Origin: B46-G9 sp964581175
GTDB taxonomy: Bacteria; Desulfobacterota; DSM-4660; Desulfatiglandales; Desulfatiglandaceae
DNA length: 64,000 nt
Assembly: GCA_964581175.1 (NCBI GenBank)
Contig: CAZONI010000003.1
Span: 1 to 64,000, forward strand
Direction of reading: 5' to 3'
The notes under the pieces were generated by a model. That model was not told the DNA's origin. It saw nothing but the letters and a program-made list of their open reading frames with translations, and did not search any database. Position 1 is the first letter of the stretch; the number at the start of each line of letters is the position of its first letter. Below are positions 33,969 to 42,028 of the stretch, one piece after another. A program made the translations under genes and the position numbers.

Positions 33969-34613
33969 TCACCCTGTTGCCAAGACGGACAATTTAATCG
34001 GCCTCACGGGCGCTCTGGCGGTAGTCGACTCAAATTCTCCCGAAGGCCTGCCCAGTTCTCCGGCAAGAATCTGACTCACCAACCGCTGACACGTTTGTCC
34101 TTGACAGAGACCCATTCCCGCCCGGGTAACCCGCTTTATACCGTTCAGAGTCCTCATGCCGTTCCTGATTGCCTCTTTTATCTCTCCCTTTGTAATTTCC
34201 TCGCACCGGCATATGACCAGGTCGTCATCATCTTCCGGCGTGATGCTTGTCTCGTCCGGCTGGAGAGGCTTTTCCCCTTTCAGCTCCCTGAAACGGCTGA
34301 TAACCCGGTTGACGATGATTTCCACATCTTTCTCGGACAAAGATCCATTTCCGGACGGGGGAGAAGTGCCGGTTTCAGAGCTGCGGGGATTTCCCGATTC
34401 CGGTTTCTCTTCCTTGTTGCGCACATTCGCTGTACTCCCCACATCGCCTGGTTTCGCCTTTTGGCCTGTTACCCGTATGATCCGGATGCCTTTCTCCTTA
34501 ATCAGATCAAGGGCGGCCGCAGAAATTCTGGCGTTTTCGACGACCGTTATTTCTTTTCTCCCCTCGCGAACGGCCTTAGCGATATCTTCAGCAAAAATAA
34601 AAGCAGGCGGCAT
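33969..34613 (-). CDS. BFD-like [2Fe-2S] protein with BMC-targeting segments
   Basis: A 214-residue three-part protein. Residues 1-48 carry the short domain shared with two other operon proteins (FIFAEDIAKAVREG, then AALDLIKEKGI). A Gly/Ser/Pro-rich linker follows, interrupted by an amphipathic helix at 91-111 (SEKDVEIIVNRVISRFREL) that looks like an internal encapsulation peptide. Residues 133-205 form a BFD-type [2Fe-2S] domain with Cys135, Cys137, Cys170 and Cys175. In sarcosine-oxidase/HcnB-type enzymes this domain is normally part of a larger subunit, so its separation and fusion to BMC segments suggests the amine dehydrogenase is enclosed in the shell. Confidence 0.83.
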   Translation of the reverse strand: MPPAFIFAEDIAKAVREGRKEITVVENARISAAALDLIKEKGIRIIRVTGQKAKPGDVGSTANVRNKEEKPESGNPRSSETGTSPPSGNGSLSEKDVEIIVNRVISRFRELKGEKPLQPDETSITPEDDDDLVICRCEEITKGEIKEAIRNGMRTLNGIKRVTRAGMGLCQGQTCQRLVSQILAGELGRPSGEFESTTARAPVRPIKLSVLATG

Positions 34614-34658
34614 TAACGTCTCCCTGATGCCCGAGATCCATTTGTGGATGGGGCTCGA

Positions 34659-35018
34659 CTATTCTTGAACACTTCGTTTCGGTCTATTTCTCGTCTTTCT
34701 TTTCCCTCTCGGCGGCTTCACCACATCGGAAGGCACCTTTGGGGTTTCACCGCGGGGCAAAACCATGTCAATGTCTTCATGGGGCCTGGAAATAACATGC
34801 ACGGAGACCAATTCTCCTATCCTTCGGCATGCGGCGGCTCCCGCATCGGTGGCCGCTTTGACCGCGCCCACATCCCCTGCTACCATCACGGTAACCAGGC
34901 CGGCCTTCACCTTTTGCCGGCCCAGAAACTTGACCTTCGCCGCTTTGAGCATGGCATCTGCAGCCTCTATGGCAGCGCCCAATCCTCTGGTTTCCACGAG
35001 CCCCAACGCTTCCTGCAT
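34659..35018 (-). CDS. BMC-H shell protein with basic C-terminal tail
   Basis: A 119-residue hexameric shell protein: one BMC domain (residues 1-90; ALGLVETRGLGAAIEAADAMLKAAKV, GDVGAVKAATDAG, VHVISRPH). The pore-loop region reads QKVKAGLVT where many BMC-H proteins have KIGSG. About 28 residues follow that are rich in Lys, Arg and Pro (PRGKRKTRNRPKR), an extension missing from the second BMC-H in this operon. The tail may face a shell surface and bind cargo or nucleic acid; this is speculation. Confidence 0.93.
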   Translation of the reverse strand: MQEALGLVETRGLGAAIEAADAMLKAAKVKFLGRQKVKAGLVTVMVAGDVGAVKAATDAGAAACRRIGELVSVHVISRPHEDIDMVLPRGETPKVPSDVVKPPRGKRKTRNRPKRSVQE

Positions 35019-35027
35019 GATCCCCTG

Positions 35028-35645
35028 CTACACCTTTCTTCCTTTGAGATTGGACAGGGTGTTTACGACCAGCTTTGCTGCGGCCTGAATTTCAGCCTGA
35101 GTTCCGGTCAGGTAAACACGTCCTGCCGCCCCGAAAAACCGTATATCCACAAGGCGCACGTCGCAGTGTTTTTCAGCCTCATTCGCTGCAATGGATGAAT
35201 AGGCAGCCGGGGTCACCTCGAGGAGATACACATCATCCCCGCCAAGCACCAGCATGCCCCTGCTGTTGCGATTGATGATGACTGCCTGGTACGAATCAAC
35301 CTTGTTTATGATGCTGGTAGCAAGAATATCGGGCGCCACCCTGTCTTCTTCCTTTAGCCCCAGTTCCTTCAGGATCATTTTCCCTGCGTGGAGGATCTCT
35401 TCCTGGTCAAAGGAGTGAATCTCAAGCATGCCGTAGCGTCTCTCCACGATCATTTCCCCGGGACGCGAATTGGTCAGCTTGAGGGCAATGTCGGTCAAAT
35501 GGTTCACTTCAATGCCGGGCTCAACCTCCACGAAAAGCGAAGCCATTCCCTCCACACAAAGAAAGCCCCGGCAACGTGTTGCAAACAGTGAGGCAAATTG
35601 CGGCTGCAGGCGGTCCAAGTGACAGTAGGCCCTTAATTGTCCCAT
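35028..35645 (-). CDS. Tandem-domain BMC-T shell protein, copy 2
   Basis: A 205-residue paralogue of the shell protein at 32001-32621, with the same two-half plan: GIEVNHLTDIALKLTNSRPG and RRYGMLEIH in the first half, YLLEVTPAAYSSIAANEAEKHCD and FGAAGRVYLTG in the second. The two copies differ in many positions around the first half (for example a CRGFLCVEGM segment here), which suggests different pore or interface properties. It begins just downstream of the flavoprotein gene. Confidence 0.85.
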   Translation of the reverse strand: MGQLRAYCHLDRLQPQFASLFATRCRGFLCVEGMASLFVEVEPGIEVNHLTDIALKLTNSRPGEMIVERRYGMLEIHSFDQEEILHAGKMILKELGLKEEDRVAPDILATSIINKVDSYQAVIINRNSRGMLVLGGDDVYLLEVTPAAYSSIAANEAEKHCDVRLVDIRFFGAAGRVYLTGTQAEIQAAAKLVVNTLSNLKGRKV

Positions 35646-35657
35646 TCATCCAACTCC

Positions 35658-36467
35658 TCATCCTCTTACGATGCTTATTCCGTATTCCTTTGCCAAATCA
35701 CGGGCCAATGGAGTTACGACACCTCTTGCGGCCACGTGTATGGAACCTATTTTTTCGTTAACCGCTCCGTTGACGTCTCTCGCAGTGACGATCCTGTGTA
35801 CCGGCTCATTCCCTGAATCCTGCGGTTTTCTTTCCCCCTTATCCATCGGTTTTCCAGGAGCAAGGGCTAGCTTCCGGAACACGTCACTCAGCTGATCGGT
35901 GGGGCTGAAAACCATGCCGTAGTCTTCCAGCTTCCAGAGAATCCGATCAATTTCTTCACGTATCTTTATGTTTGAAAGGGATTCACTGATGAGAAACCCA
36001 TCCCGTGAAGCCAGAACCTTCTTCCCCCGCGCCAGGGCCGCTAATACGATACCTGATTCATGATCGTCGCAGATCAGGCTTGCCACCTTGGCGCCGCTTT
36101 TGAAGCAGAAGGTGGGAAGGACCAGTACATCGGCTTTATCCAGCACCTTTTCCAAACCTTCCGGCTTGACGGTATCAAGGATACATCGTGCGCCGGTCTT
36201 TTTCTTCACGTCTTCTCCGCACACCCAGCTCCGAGCCGATTCCTCGGTAAAAATACTGGACTTCTCCGCCGACTCCTGGATTAAGGTCACCTGTTTCATG
36301 GCCTCATCGAGCTTTCCCACGCCGGCGTGGAAAACGATCAGCACCTTCGGGCCGCCGGTTGCCGACAGCTTTGCCGTTGTTTCAGCCTTATGCTGGGAAG
36401 GTAACTCCATTTCTTCAACAACTTTTTTAACTATTTCCCGTACGGTCTCCGGATTAATACCAGTCAT
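35658..36467 (-). CDS. BMC-associated flavoprotein-family protein
   Basis: A 269-residue protein. Residues 4-20 (INPETVREIVKKVVEEM) form a typical amphipathic encapsulation helix, followed by a linker. Residues about 33-180 resemble the flavoprotein (HFCD-like) fold: VLIVFHAGVGKLDEAMKQV, then a VLVLPTFCFKSGAKVASLI segment. The last 45 residues (IVTARDVNGAVNE, then LARDLAKEYGI) are the short domain found also in the BFD-like and NifX-like proteins. Its reaction is unknown; binding of FMN or another cofactor is suggested by the family. ATG 36467 overlaps the EutJ-like stop by 14 bases. Confidence 0.75.
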   Translation of the reverse strand: MTGINPETVREIVKKVVEEMELPSQHKAETTAKLSATGGPKVLIVFHAGVGKLDEAMKQVTLIQESAEKSSIFTEESARSWVCGEDVKKKTGARCILDTVKPEGLEKVLDKADVLVLPTFCFKSGAKVASLICDDHESGIVLAALARGKKVLASRDGFLISESLSNIKIREEIDRILWKLEDYGMVFSPTDQLSDVFRKLALAPGKPMDKGERKPQDSGNEPVHRIVTARDVNGAVNEKIGSIHVAARGVVTPLARDLAKEYGISIVRG

Positions 36468-37317
36468 CAGAGCTGCCCCTTTCCACAGGGCGGTGTCCAT
36501 TACCGCCAAGACACGACAGGGCAATGCCCAGCGGAGTGATTACTTGCGGCGCCTCTGGTAGAAACGCATCCAGTCCCAGGTTGTTCCCTACAATGCCTGC
36601 CAGACCTTCCAGTTCACAGGTTCCGCCCACCATGCAGACCCTTTTCATCCCGCCGAACCCTCTCAGGGACACGTCCACAATACCGGAGATTTTATCAATA
36701 ACCGGTCTGACCACAGGCAAAACCACACTGTTCATGTTCCTGTCGGTCTTGATCTTTTCTGCCTCCTCAAAACTCACCCTGAGATGCCCCGCCAGAACAA
36801 GCGAAAGGTGAAGTCCTCCGGTCGCCTCATCAAAGGAACGAACCACCTTTCCCCCCTCAATCACGGCAACCCCTGTGGTTCCTCCCCCCACATCCACGAT
36901 GGCGCCATCCCGTATACCGAGAACGAAATTGGCAGCACTTGGCTCGTCGAGAACTTCGACCACTTCAAGTTCGGCGCCTTCAAGGATGTATTTTGTCGTT
37001 TCAATATTTCCGGACTCGGTATGGGGCGGATAGGACGTGGCGCCTTTTTCAATGGCCAGGGGAGAATGCTTTCTCAGTTCCTCTATAAGTTCCCGAACTA
37101 TTTCCAGGGCACCGACATAGTCCAGGATGAGCCCGCTTCTGACAACTTCGGCACGGCGCATATTGGCGGCACGCGGTTCGCCCTTTTCGTCCACCACAAT
37201 AGCGATTATCTTGTAGGTCCCAACGTCTACTCCCGCATACAAGGTTTGTGCATCGGAAAAATCCCACGTCGCAGGGCGGTTGAGCATTTCCTTCACTTTT
37301 CGGACGGCATTTGTCAT
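36454..37317 (-). CDS. eutJ: EutJ-like Hsp70-fold protein
   Basis: A 287-residue protein of the EutJ family, an actin/Hsp70-type ATPase fold present in many metabolosome operons. Visible motifs are LYAGVDVGTYKIIAIVVD (phosphate 1), AIVDVGGGTTGVAVIEGGKV (phosphate 2) and CMVGGTCELEGLAGIV (adenosine site). EutJ is thought to be a chaperone or assembly factor, without firm proof. The start overlaps the PduT-like stop by four bases. Confidence 0.9.
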   Translation of the reverse strand: MTNAVRKVKEMLNRPATWDFSDAQTLYAGVDVGTYKIIAIVVDEKGEPRAANMRRAEVVRSGLILDYVGALEIVRELIEELRKHSPLAIEKGATSYPPHTESGNIETTKYILEGAELEVVEVLDEPSAANFVLGIRDGAIVDVGGGTTGVAVIEGGKVVRSFDEATGGLHLSLVLAGHLRVSFEEAEKIKTDRNMNSVVLPVVRPVIDKISGIVDVSLRGFGGMKRVCMVGGTCELEGLAGIVGNNLGLDAFLPEAPQVITPLGIALSCLGGNGHRPVERGSSDDWY

Positions 37318-37865
37318 ACGAGGTTCTTATAGAGTTCCTGACTCGGAGAAGGAATGACCACATAAGTCTGGATCAAACCTTCGTCCTGCAGCAATTCAAT
37401 ACCGGCTTCTACTGCTGAGTTGACTGAAGCCACATCACCTGTCATGGTCACAAATGACTTTCCGGCGAGACCGGTGGCGCATCGAATCTCGATCAATTCC
37501 ACATCAGCTGCCTTCGCTGCCGCATCTGCCGCGGTTATGCACGATGCGGATGAATAGGTTTCTATGATTCCAAGGGCCTTGATTTCCACAACCGGAGTGG
37601 CACAGCTCAAGGCGGGAAATACGGCTGGGTGTACATTGGGAATGGAAAACGAGTCCACCAGGAATTCACCGGCAATCTCCTTTGCGATGTCCAGAGAATT
37701 CTGGACAGACCCCACATCACCCGAAATCATGGCCAGGTAGCGCCCCGGACAGGCCGGGCGGGCGAGAAGGATTTCCACATCGGACGCCTTCAACATTTCA
37801 TCCGCGCACTGGATACCCTTGGCGACGCTGTTGGTTTCGATGAGACCTATTGCCTTGAATTCCAT
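37314..37865 (-). CDS. PduT-like tandem BMC-T shell protein
   Basis: A 183-residue trimeric shell protein with two BMC domains (about 1-88 and 93-180). It matches PduT closely in layout: AIGLIETNSVAKGIQCADEML, ARPACPGRYL, then ALGIIETYSSASCITAADAA. Cys39 in RPACPG corresponds to PduT Cys38, which in the trimer binds a 4Fe-4S cluster in the central pore. With the PduS-like protein encoded next to it, this offers a route for electrons across the shell. Confidence 0.9.
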   Translation of the reverse strand: MEFKAIGLIETNSVAKGIQCADEMLKASDVEILLARPACPGRYLAMISGDVGSVQNSLDIAKEIAGEFLVDSFSIPNVHPAVFPALSCATPVVEIKALGIIETYSSASCITAADAAAKAADVELIEIRCATGLAGKSFVTMTGDVASVNSAVEAGIELLQDEGLIQTYVVIPSPSQELYKNLV

Positions 37866-37902
37866 ATGTTGTTTCCTTGTATGTACCGCGTTTTCCGCTG
37901 TT

Positions 37903-39231
37903 TCAGCGCCTGATAACCACGGTGCCGTCTACGGAAATTACATCGCCTTCTATGCTGGCGTGAACCCTCGCCCCAAGGGCGCCGTCCGGAATTTCGCCGA
38001 TAAGGCTGCCCCGTCCCACATGATCGCCCGCCTTCACCACAGGTTTGGCCGGTGCCCCCAGGTGTTGTTTCAAGGGGATCCTTACTTCTTTTACGCTGAT
38101 CTCCTTATCCATGAAGGCCGGATGTCCCTCATACTTTCCTATCTGCAAGCGTTCCACCAGCCTTCGGGTAGGGACTTTGCGAAAATTTCTGAACGGGGAG
38201 GGTCGGTATTCGGTCTGTTTTGCCGTCCTTTTCACCCCGCTCTTTAAAAGATCCCGTTTGATCTGCGCATTCACTTCTCTCGGAGAAATCATCATGGGAC
38301 AGGCGTACTTTTCGCAGATGCCGCACTCGGAACAGATGAGGGCGTCTTCCATGAGCCCGCTTGAAAAGGACGTACTTGCTCCCAGTTGACGCATGATCCT
38401 GTGCGGCTCCAAAGAGTGCCCGAGAAGGTGACGTGGGCAGAGATCGGTACACCGGGAACACTGACAGCAGACCATTTTGGTAATATGCCGTATCCTATCG
38501 GGGTCGTTGATTTTCCCTGCGATGACATTGTGCTCCGAAGGCAATACGATGACACCGCTGGTGGTCTTGGTTACCGGGGTAGCAAGATCCGCGGAGACCT
38601 CTCCCATCATTGGCCCCCCTATTACTGCCTTGAAGTCTTGAACAGTGGCACCGCCCGCAAGATTGATGACCTCGCCAATACTTGTGCCGATCGGAACCTT
38701 CATCACATATGGATTTTTGACCTCTCCCGCAACCGTCAAGTATCTCTCGATGACCGGGTTTCCCCCATCCACCGCCCGGGAGATATTCAACAGTGATTCC
38801 ACATTGCTCACCACGGCTCCAACCTGGAGCGGGATACCACCTTCGGGAACCACCCTCCCCATCACGTCATAGACGAGAACCTGTTCATCTCCTGCAGGGT
38901 AGAAATCTCCCAGCTCAAATACATCTATCTTCTTGAACGGCTCTCTTTGAACAGCCGCCGTGACCGCGGCCATTGCATTCTCATGCTTGCCTTTCAGGCA
39001 GATGGTGCCCTTCTTGGATCCGGTGCTTTCCATGACGAGCAGAAGTCCCCGGAGGATCCCATCGGTTTCCTTTTCCATGATATGGGGATCACTCATGAGC
39101 AAGGGTTCGCACGACGCGCCGTTTCCCAGGACCCGGTCGACATTTGCATCGAGTTTCACGTGTGTGGGAAAGCCGGCGCCGCCGGCGCCGACAACCCCCG
39201 CCTCCCGAACTTTTTCTGCGATCTCACTCAT
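37903..39231 (-). CDS. PduS/RnfC-like electron-transfer protein
   Basis: A 442-residue flavin and Fe-S protein. The N-terminal RnfC-like domain has VREAGVVGAGGAGFPTHVK (nucleotide/FMN site), a SLBB domain follows, and two 4Fe-4S motifs lie at about 254-266 (CCQCSRCTDLCP) and 299-311 (CSECGICEKYACP). In the Pdu system PduS reduces cobalamin and contacts PduT. No B12 enzyme is encoded in this operon, so here a general role in recycling NAD+ or moving electrons out through the PduT-like pore is more likely. ATG 39231 gives the standard N-terminus; an earlier in-frame start would overlap the pentamer gene. Confidence 0.9.
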   Translation of the reverse strand: MSEIAEKVREAGVVGAGGAGFPTHVKLDANVDRVLGNGASCEPLLMSDPHIMEKETDGILRGLLLVMESTGSKKGTICLKGKHENAMAAVTAAVQREPFKKIDVFELGDFYPAGDEQVLVYDVMGRVVPEGGIPLQVGAVVSNVESLLNISRAVDGGNPVIERYLTVAGEVKNPYVMKVPIGTSIGEVINLAGGATVQDFKAVIGGPMMGEVSADLATPVTKTTSGVIVLPSEHNVIAGKINDPDRIRHITKMVCCQCSRCTDLCPRHLLGHSLEPHRIMRQLGASTSFSSGLMEDALICSECGICEKYACPMMISPREVNAQIKRDLLKSGVKRTAKQTEYRPSPFRNFRKVPTRRLVERLQIGKYEGHPAFMDKEISVKEVRIPLKQHLGAPAKPVVKAGDHVGRGSLIGEIPDGALGARVHASIEGDVISVDGTVVIRR

Positions 39232-39247
39232 AATGCCTGTTTTGGGG

Positions 39248-39526
39248 TTAGGAGCTTTCTGCAATATCAAGGTTGTCAACGATGCCCACGACCACTGCGT
39301 CCACGGGGACCGGTGCATTTCTATCAAATGCCTGCATGGCAGGGGCACCTCTCGTGACAATCACCAGTTCCCCGTTCCCGGCACCAATCTCGTCTGCGGC
39401 AATCAGAACTTCACCGGCGGGATGTAAATCTTTTCCCAAGGGCTGTACAAAGAGCAACCTCAATGCGGACATCTTTTCATTTTTTTTGGTGGACCACACA
39501 TCGCCCACAATCCTTCCGAGTATCAT
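39248..39526 (-). CDS. eutN: BMC-P pentameric vertex protein (EutN/CcmL)
   Basis: A 92-residue protein of the EutN/CcmL family that caps the vertices of the polyhedral shell as pentamers. Typical features are MILGRIVGDVWSTKK at the N-terminus, a LRLLFVQPL segment, AADEIGAGNGELVIVTRG and VDAVVVGIVD at the end. It is the only BMC-P gene in the window, whereas many operons have two or three. Confidence 0.94.
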   Translation of the reverse strand: MILGRIVGDVWSTKKNEKMSALRLLFVQPLGKDLHPAGEVLIAADEIGAGNGELVIVTRGAPAMQAFDRNAPVPVDAVVVGIVDNLDIAESS

Positions 39527-39587
39527 TTAGGCACCTTTCTCAAATCTGATCTGTTCACCTCGGCCCGATGACGGTTAAGCAGGATCA

Positions 39588-39887
39588 TCATAGATCCTCG
39601 GAACCTATGGCATCCAGCGCTGCTTTAACCGCGGCAATGTCACCAAAAATGCCGATCATCGTCAAATGCTGAGGGCAGGACCCCTTCAGGTCAAAGACAT
39701 GAACCCGTGCTGTTTTTTCGGCTATATCAGCAGCATACATCATATCCACCAGCTTGCCTTGGACCAGTCCCACCGCGCTGAAATCGATAAGGTCCAGAGA
39801 CTTTTTGCCTCCCACCCCCATCCTGCTCATCAGGATGTCTATGACACCCGGACCGGGGTGTGTTATGAATTGGATGTTCAGTGCCAT
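39588..39887 (-). CDS. EutS/PduU-type BMC-H shell protein
   Basis: A 99-residue shell protein of the circularly permuted BMC-H type. The N-terminus FITHPGPGVIDILMSRMG matches the HPG motif of EutS/PduU, and AADIAEKTARVHVFDLKG with IGIFGDIAAVKAAL forms the BMC core. In PduU a beta barrel closes the pore, so this tile is usually not a channel. ATG 39887 is chosen because it starts directly before the HPG region. Confidence 0.82.
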   Translation of the reverse strand: MALNIQFITHPGPGVIDILMSRMGVGGKKSLDLIDFSAVGLVQGKLVDMMYAADIAEKTARVHVFDLKGSCPQHLTMIGIFGDIAAVKAALDAIGSEDL

Positions 39888-40122
39888 TGTTTTCCTCGTT
39901 CCGGCAAGGTGCACTTCTTGGTATCAAGCTCATTCAAGCTTCACATGATCTCGTGACGTCTGTGCCGCCGGCTGTCTCTTGCTCTCACGTGAAAACGATT
40001 CCCCGGCCAAACAGTCAGCAATGGAAACTAAGCGCGAGCAGGGAAAACAGTACGGGTCGATCTTAAGAACCAGTGAAGCGGGGCAACCGTGCCTGCAATC
40101 CGAATTCTGCGTGTATCACTGG
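39888..40122. other. Non-coding gap inside the BMC operon with a 9-bp inverted repeat
   Basis: A 235-base gap, large for this operon. AACCAGTGA at 40068-40076 pairs with TCACTGGTT at 40116-40124, which overlaps the stop codon of the BMC-H gene. A hairpin here could protect the message of the abundant BMC-H gene or reduce read-through. No gene or strong promoter was seen. Confidence 0.45.
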
Positions 40123-40404
40123 TTACTTTTCACCTTTTGGAATGGTGCTTTCAATATCTCCGTGCGGTCTTGGGATGACATGCACTGAGATGAGCTCTCC
40201 AACCCGCTCTGCGGCCGCACCGCCTGCATCCGTAGCTGCCTTTACGGCTCCCACGTCCCCACGAACAAAGACGGTAACCAGACCACCGCCGACGAACTCT
40301 CTTCCCACAAATGTCACTTTGGCTGCCTTCACCATCGCATCAGCCGCTTCAATTGCACTTACCAATCCCTTCGTTTCAACCATACCCAACGCTTGTTCAG
40401 CCAT
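40123..40404 (-). CDS. BMC-H shell protein, short form
   Basis: A 93-residue canonical hexameric shell protein: ALGMVETKGLVSAIEAADAMVKAAKV, RGDVGAVKAATDAGG and SVHVIPRPHGDIE. The pore-loop region reads REFVGGGLVT, unlike the QKVKAGLVT of the other BMC-H, so the two hexamers should differ in pore charge and size. The C-terminal tail is short. This is probably the most abundant shell tile. Confidence 0.95.
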   Translation of the reverse strand: MAEQALGMVETKGLVSAIEAADAMVKAAKVTFVGREFVGGGLVTVFVRGDVGAVKAATDAGGAAAERVGELISVHVIPRPHGDIESTIPKGEK

Positions 40405-40428
40405 GCTTCTCTTCCTCCTGGTAATCTG

Positions 40429-40932
40429 TTACTGTTTTCGTTTTAAGCCTCTTGCTTTCATGGACCACTCTCTGGGCACTTTTATTGTGACTATAGAGGT
40501 CTCATCCATCTTTTCGGTCTTTCTGACACCTGTCACCTGGGCTTCTCCCAGTTCCTTTCCCGACCGATCCAACGCAATGACCGTATCGCCTTTTTCCGGC
40601 AAGGGAAGAAATTCATAGGGAATCGTCACCCTCGCCTTACCATTTTCATCACTTTCATCCACCACGAATATGGCCTGCCCGGGGCAAATGAATACACACG
40701 TTTGACACCCGACACATTTTTGTTCATCCAGCTGCGGTAAATTGGTAATGTCCTTTCCGACCGAGATGGCCCCCACCTTGCAACTCGCTTCGCACGGGTT
40801 GCAGGGGATATCCTGGGTACATTCTATGACCGCCACTGGTCCTGCCCGCCGTCTGGCTTCGCTCGGGACACCCGGGCTGTCTTTCAATTCTTCTTCCGAG
40901 AGATATCCTGATCGGGATAATTCTTCTGACAT
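40429..40932 (-). CDS. 4Fe-4S protein of the amine dehydrogenase cluster
   Basis: A 167-residue iron-sulfur protein with two cysteine groups: ECTQDIPCNPCEASC and CVGCQTCVFICPG, giving probably two 4Fe-4S clusters, and a C-terminal domain of about 70 residues rich in beta structure (FLPLPEKGDTVIALD). Proteins of this type accompany HcnB-like FAD subunits in anaerobe amine and proline-type dehydrogenase clusters. It lies 4 bases after the FAD/NAD subunit gene and presumably collects its electrons. Confidence 0.85.
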   Translation of the reverse strand: MSEELSRSGYLSEEELKDSPGVPSEARRRAGPVAVIECTQDIPCNPCEASCKVGAISVGKDITNLPQLDEQKCVGCQTCVFICPGQAIFVVDESDENGKARVTIPYEFLPLPEKGDTVIALDRSGKELGEAQVTGVRKTEKMDETSIVTIKVPREWSMKARGLKRKQ

Positions 40933-40936
40933 GAAC

Positions 40937-42025
40937 TCACCCTTTCATCACCGCATTCAAATATTCTTTCGCCGCTCTCCGAGCCTCCCCGTGAGTTCCG
41001 CTCCGGAGAGACTGCATACTGTTGGTTTGCTCCTGCCGCTTTTGCAGGAAGGTCTCTTCATCCAGATATCCTAACGCGTGGGCAATTGCCAAACCGGCAA
41101 TCCGGCCTTCGATTATGGCCGTGCTGGCCTCCTCTATCCCCGACACATCACCGGCAATGTAAATGCCGGGAACCGAGGTCTCCTGGTTTGCATCGTGACT
41201 GGGCACAAGCCCTCCCAGCTTTGGAACATTGACTATCTTGCAGCCGGCCATGCGGACCAATTTGGTCATGGGATTCAGGCCCACGGCAATACATATGGTA
41301 TCAACGTCAAACGATCTTTCGGTCCCCGGAACAGGTTTCCACTTTTCATCCACCTGTACGATGGTTGCCCCCTCAACCTTCTCCTTCCCCTGTGCTTCCT
41401 TGATGGTGTGGGACATGAAAAAAGGCACCCCATAGCGCGCCACCTTTGCAGCATGCACCCCGTACCCTCCGATTTGAGGGGCCGCGTCAATGATCGCCGC
41501 CACTTCGCATCCAGCCTGGAGCATCTGGTATGCAACCACGACACCCACGTTGCCCGATCCCACCATGAGCAGCCTCTTGCCCGGCCTGATACCATGGATG
41601 TTGGCCATGGTCTGCGCCGCTCCCGCTCCGATAACGCCGGGCAGTGTCCAGCCGGGAAAAGGGACCATATTTTCAGAGGCCCCGGTGGCTACCAACAGTT
41701 TTTCAGCCTTCGCCTGCTCGACCTGGTCCCGAACCATGATATTCATGGTTCTGTTTTCATAAATTCCCAGAACTACGGAATTGAGTGACACTTCAACCCC
41801 GAGTTCCCGCGCTTCCTCCAGGAGGCCGAAACCTATCTTGAATCCTCTCCTGCTCGCATAATGTTCTCTTGAGCCGAAAAATTTATGAATCTGCTTAAAA
41901 AGCTGCCCCCCGGGCTTTTCATTTTCATCATACACAACCACCTGCACACCGCACCTGGCGGCCTCAATGGCCGCTGCCAAGCCTGCCGGTCCTGCTCCAA
42001 CACTGACCATTTCAATTCTTCGCAC
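40937..42025 (-). CDS. FAD/NAD-binding subunit of amine dehydrogenase (HcnB/SoxA-like)
   Basis: A 362-residue pyridine nucleotide-disulfide-type oxidoreductase. It has an N-terminal FAD motif (VSVGAGPAGLAAAIEAARCG), a second nucleotide-binding motif (LLMVGSGNVGVVVAYQ) and the late FAD motif GIYIAGDVSGIEEAS. It corresponds to the middle part of the sarcosine oxidase alpha subunit or to HcnB. The C-terminal folate-binding aminomethyltransferase domain of sarcosine oxidase and N-methylglutamate dehydrogenase alpha subunits is absent, so the aldehyde made is not expected to be captured as methylene-tetrahydrofolate. The BFD domain is encoded separately (33969-34613). Confidence 0.87.
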   Translation of the reverse strand: MRRIEMVSVGAGPAGLAAAIEAARCGVQVVVYDENEKPGGQLFKQIHKFFGSREHYASRRGFKIGFGLLEEARELGVEVSLNSVVLGIYENRTMNIMVRDQVEQAKAEKLLVATGASENMVPFPGWTLPGVIGAGAAQTMANIHGIRPGKRLLMVGSGNVGVVVAYQMLQAGCEVAAIIDAAPQIGGYGVHAAKVARYGVPFFMSHTIKEAQGKEKVEGATIVQVDEKWKPVPGTERSFDVDTICIAVGLNPMTKLVRMAGCKIVNVPKLGGLVPSHDANQETSVPGIYIAGDVSGIEEASTAIIEGRIAGLAIAHALGYLDEETFLQKRQEQTNSMQSLRSGTHGEARRAAKEYLNAVMKG

Positions 42026-42028
42026 GAC

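Noticed and set aside
37314..39231. Classification of the locus as a B12-dependent propanediol (Pdu) compartment because of PduS/PduT-like genes
   Set aside because: There is no diol dehydratase, reactivase, cobalamin adenosyltransferase or PduQ-type gene; PduS/PduT-like proteins occur in several BMC types.
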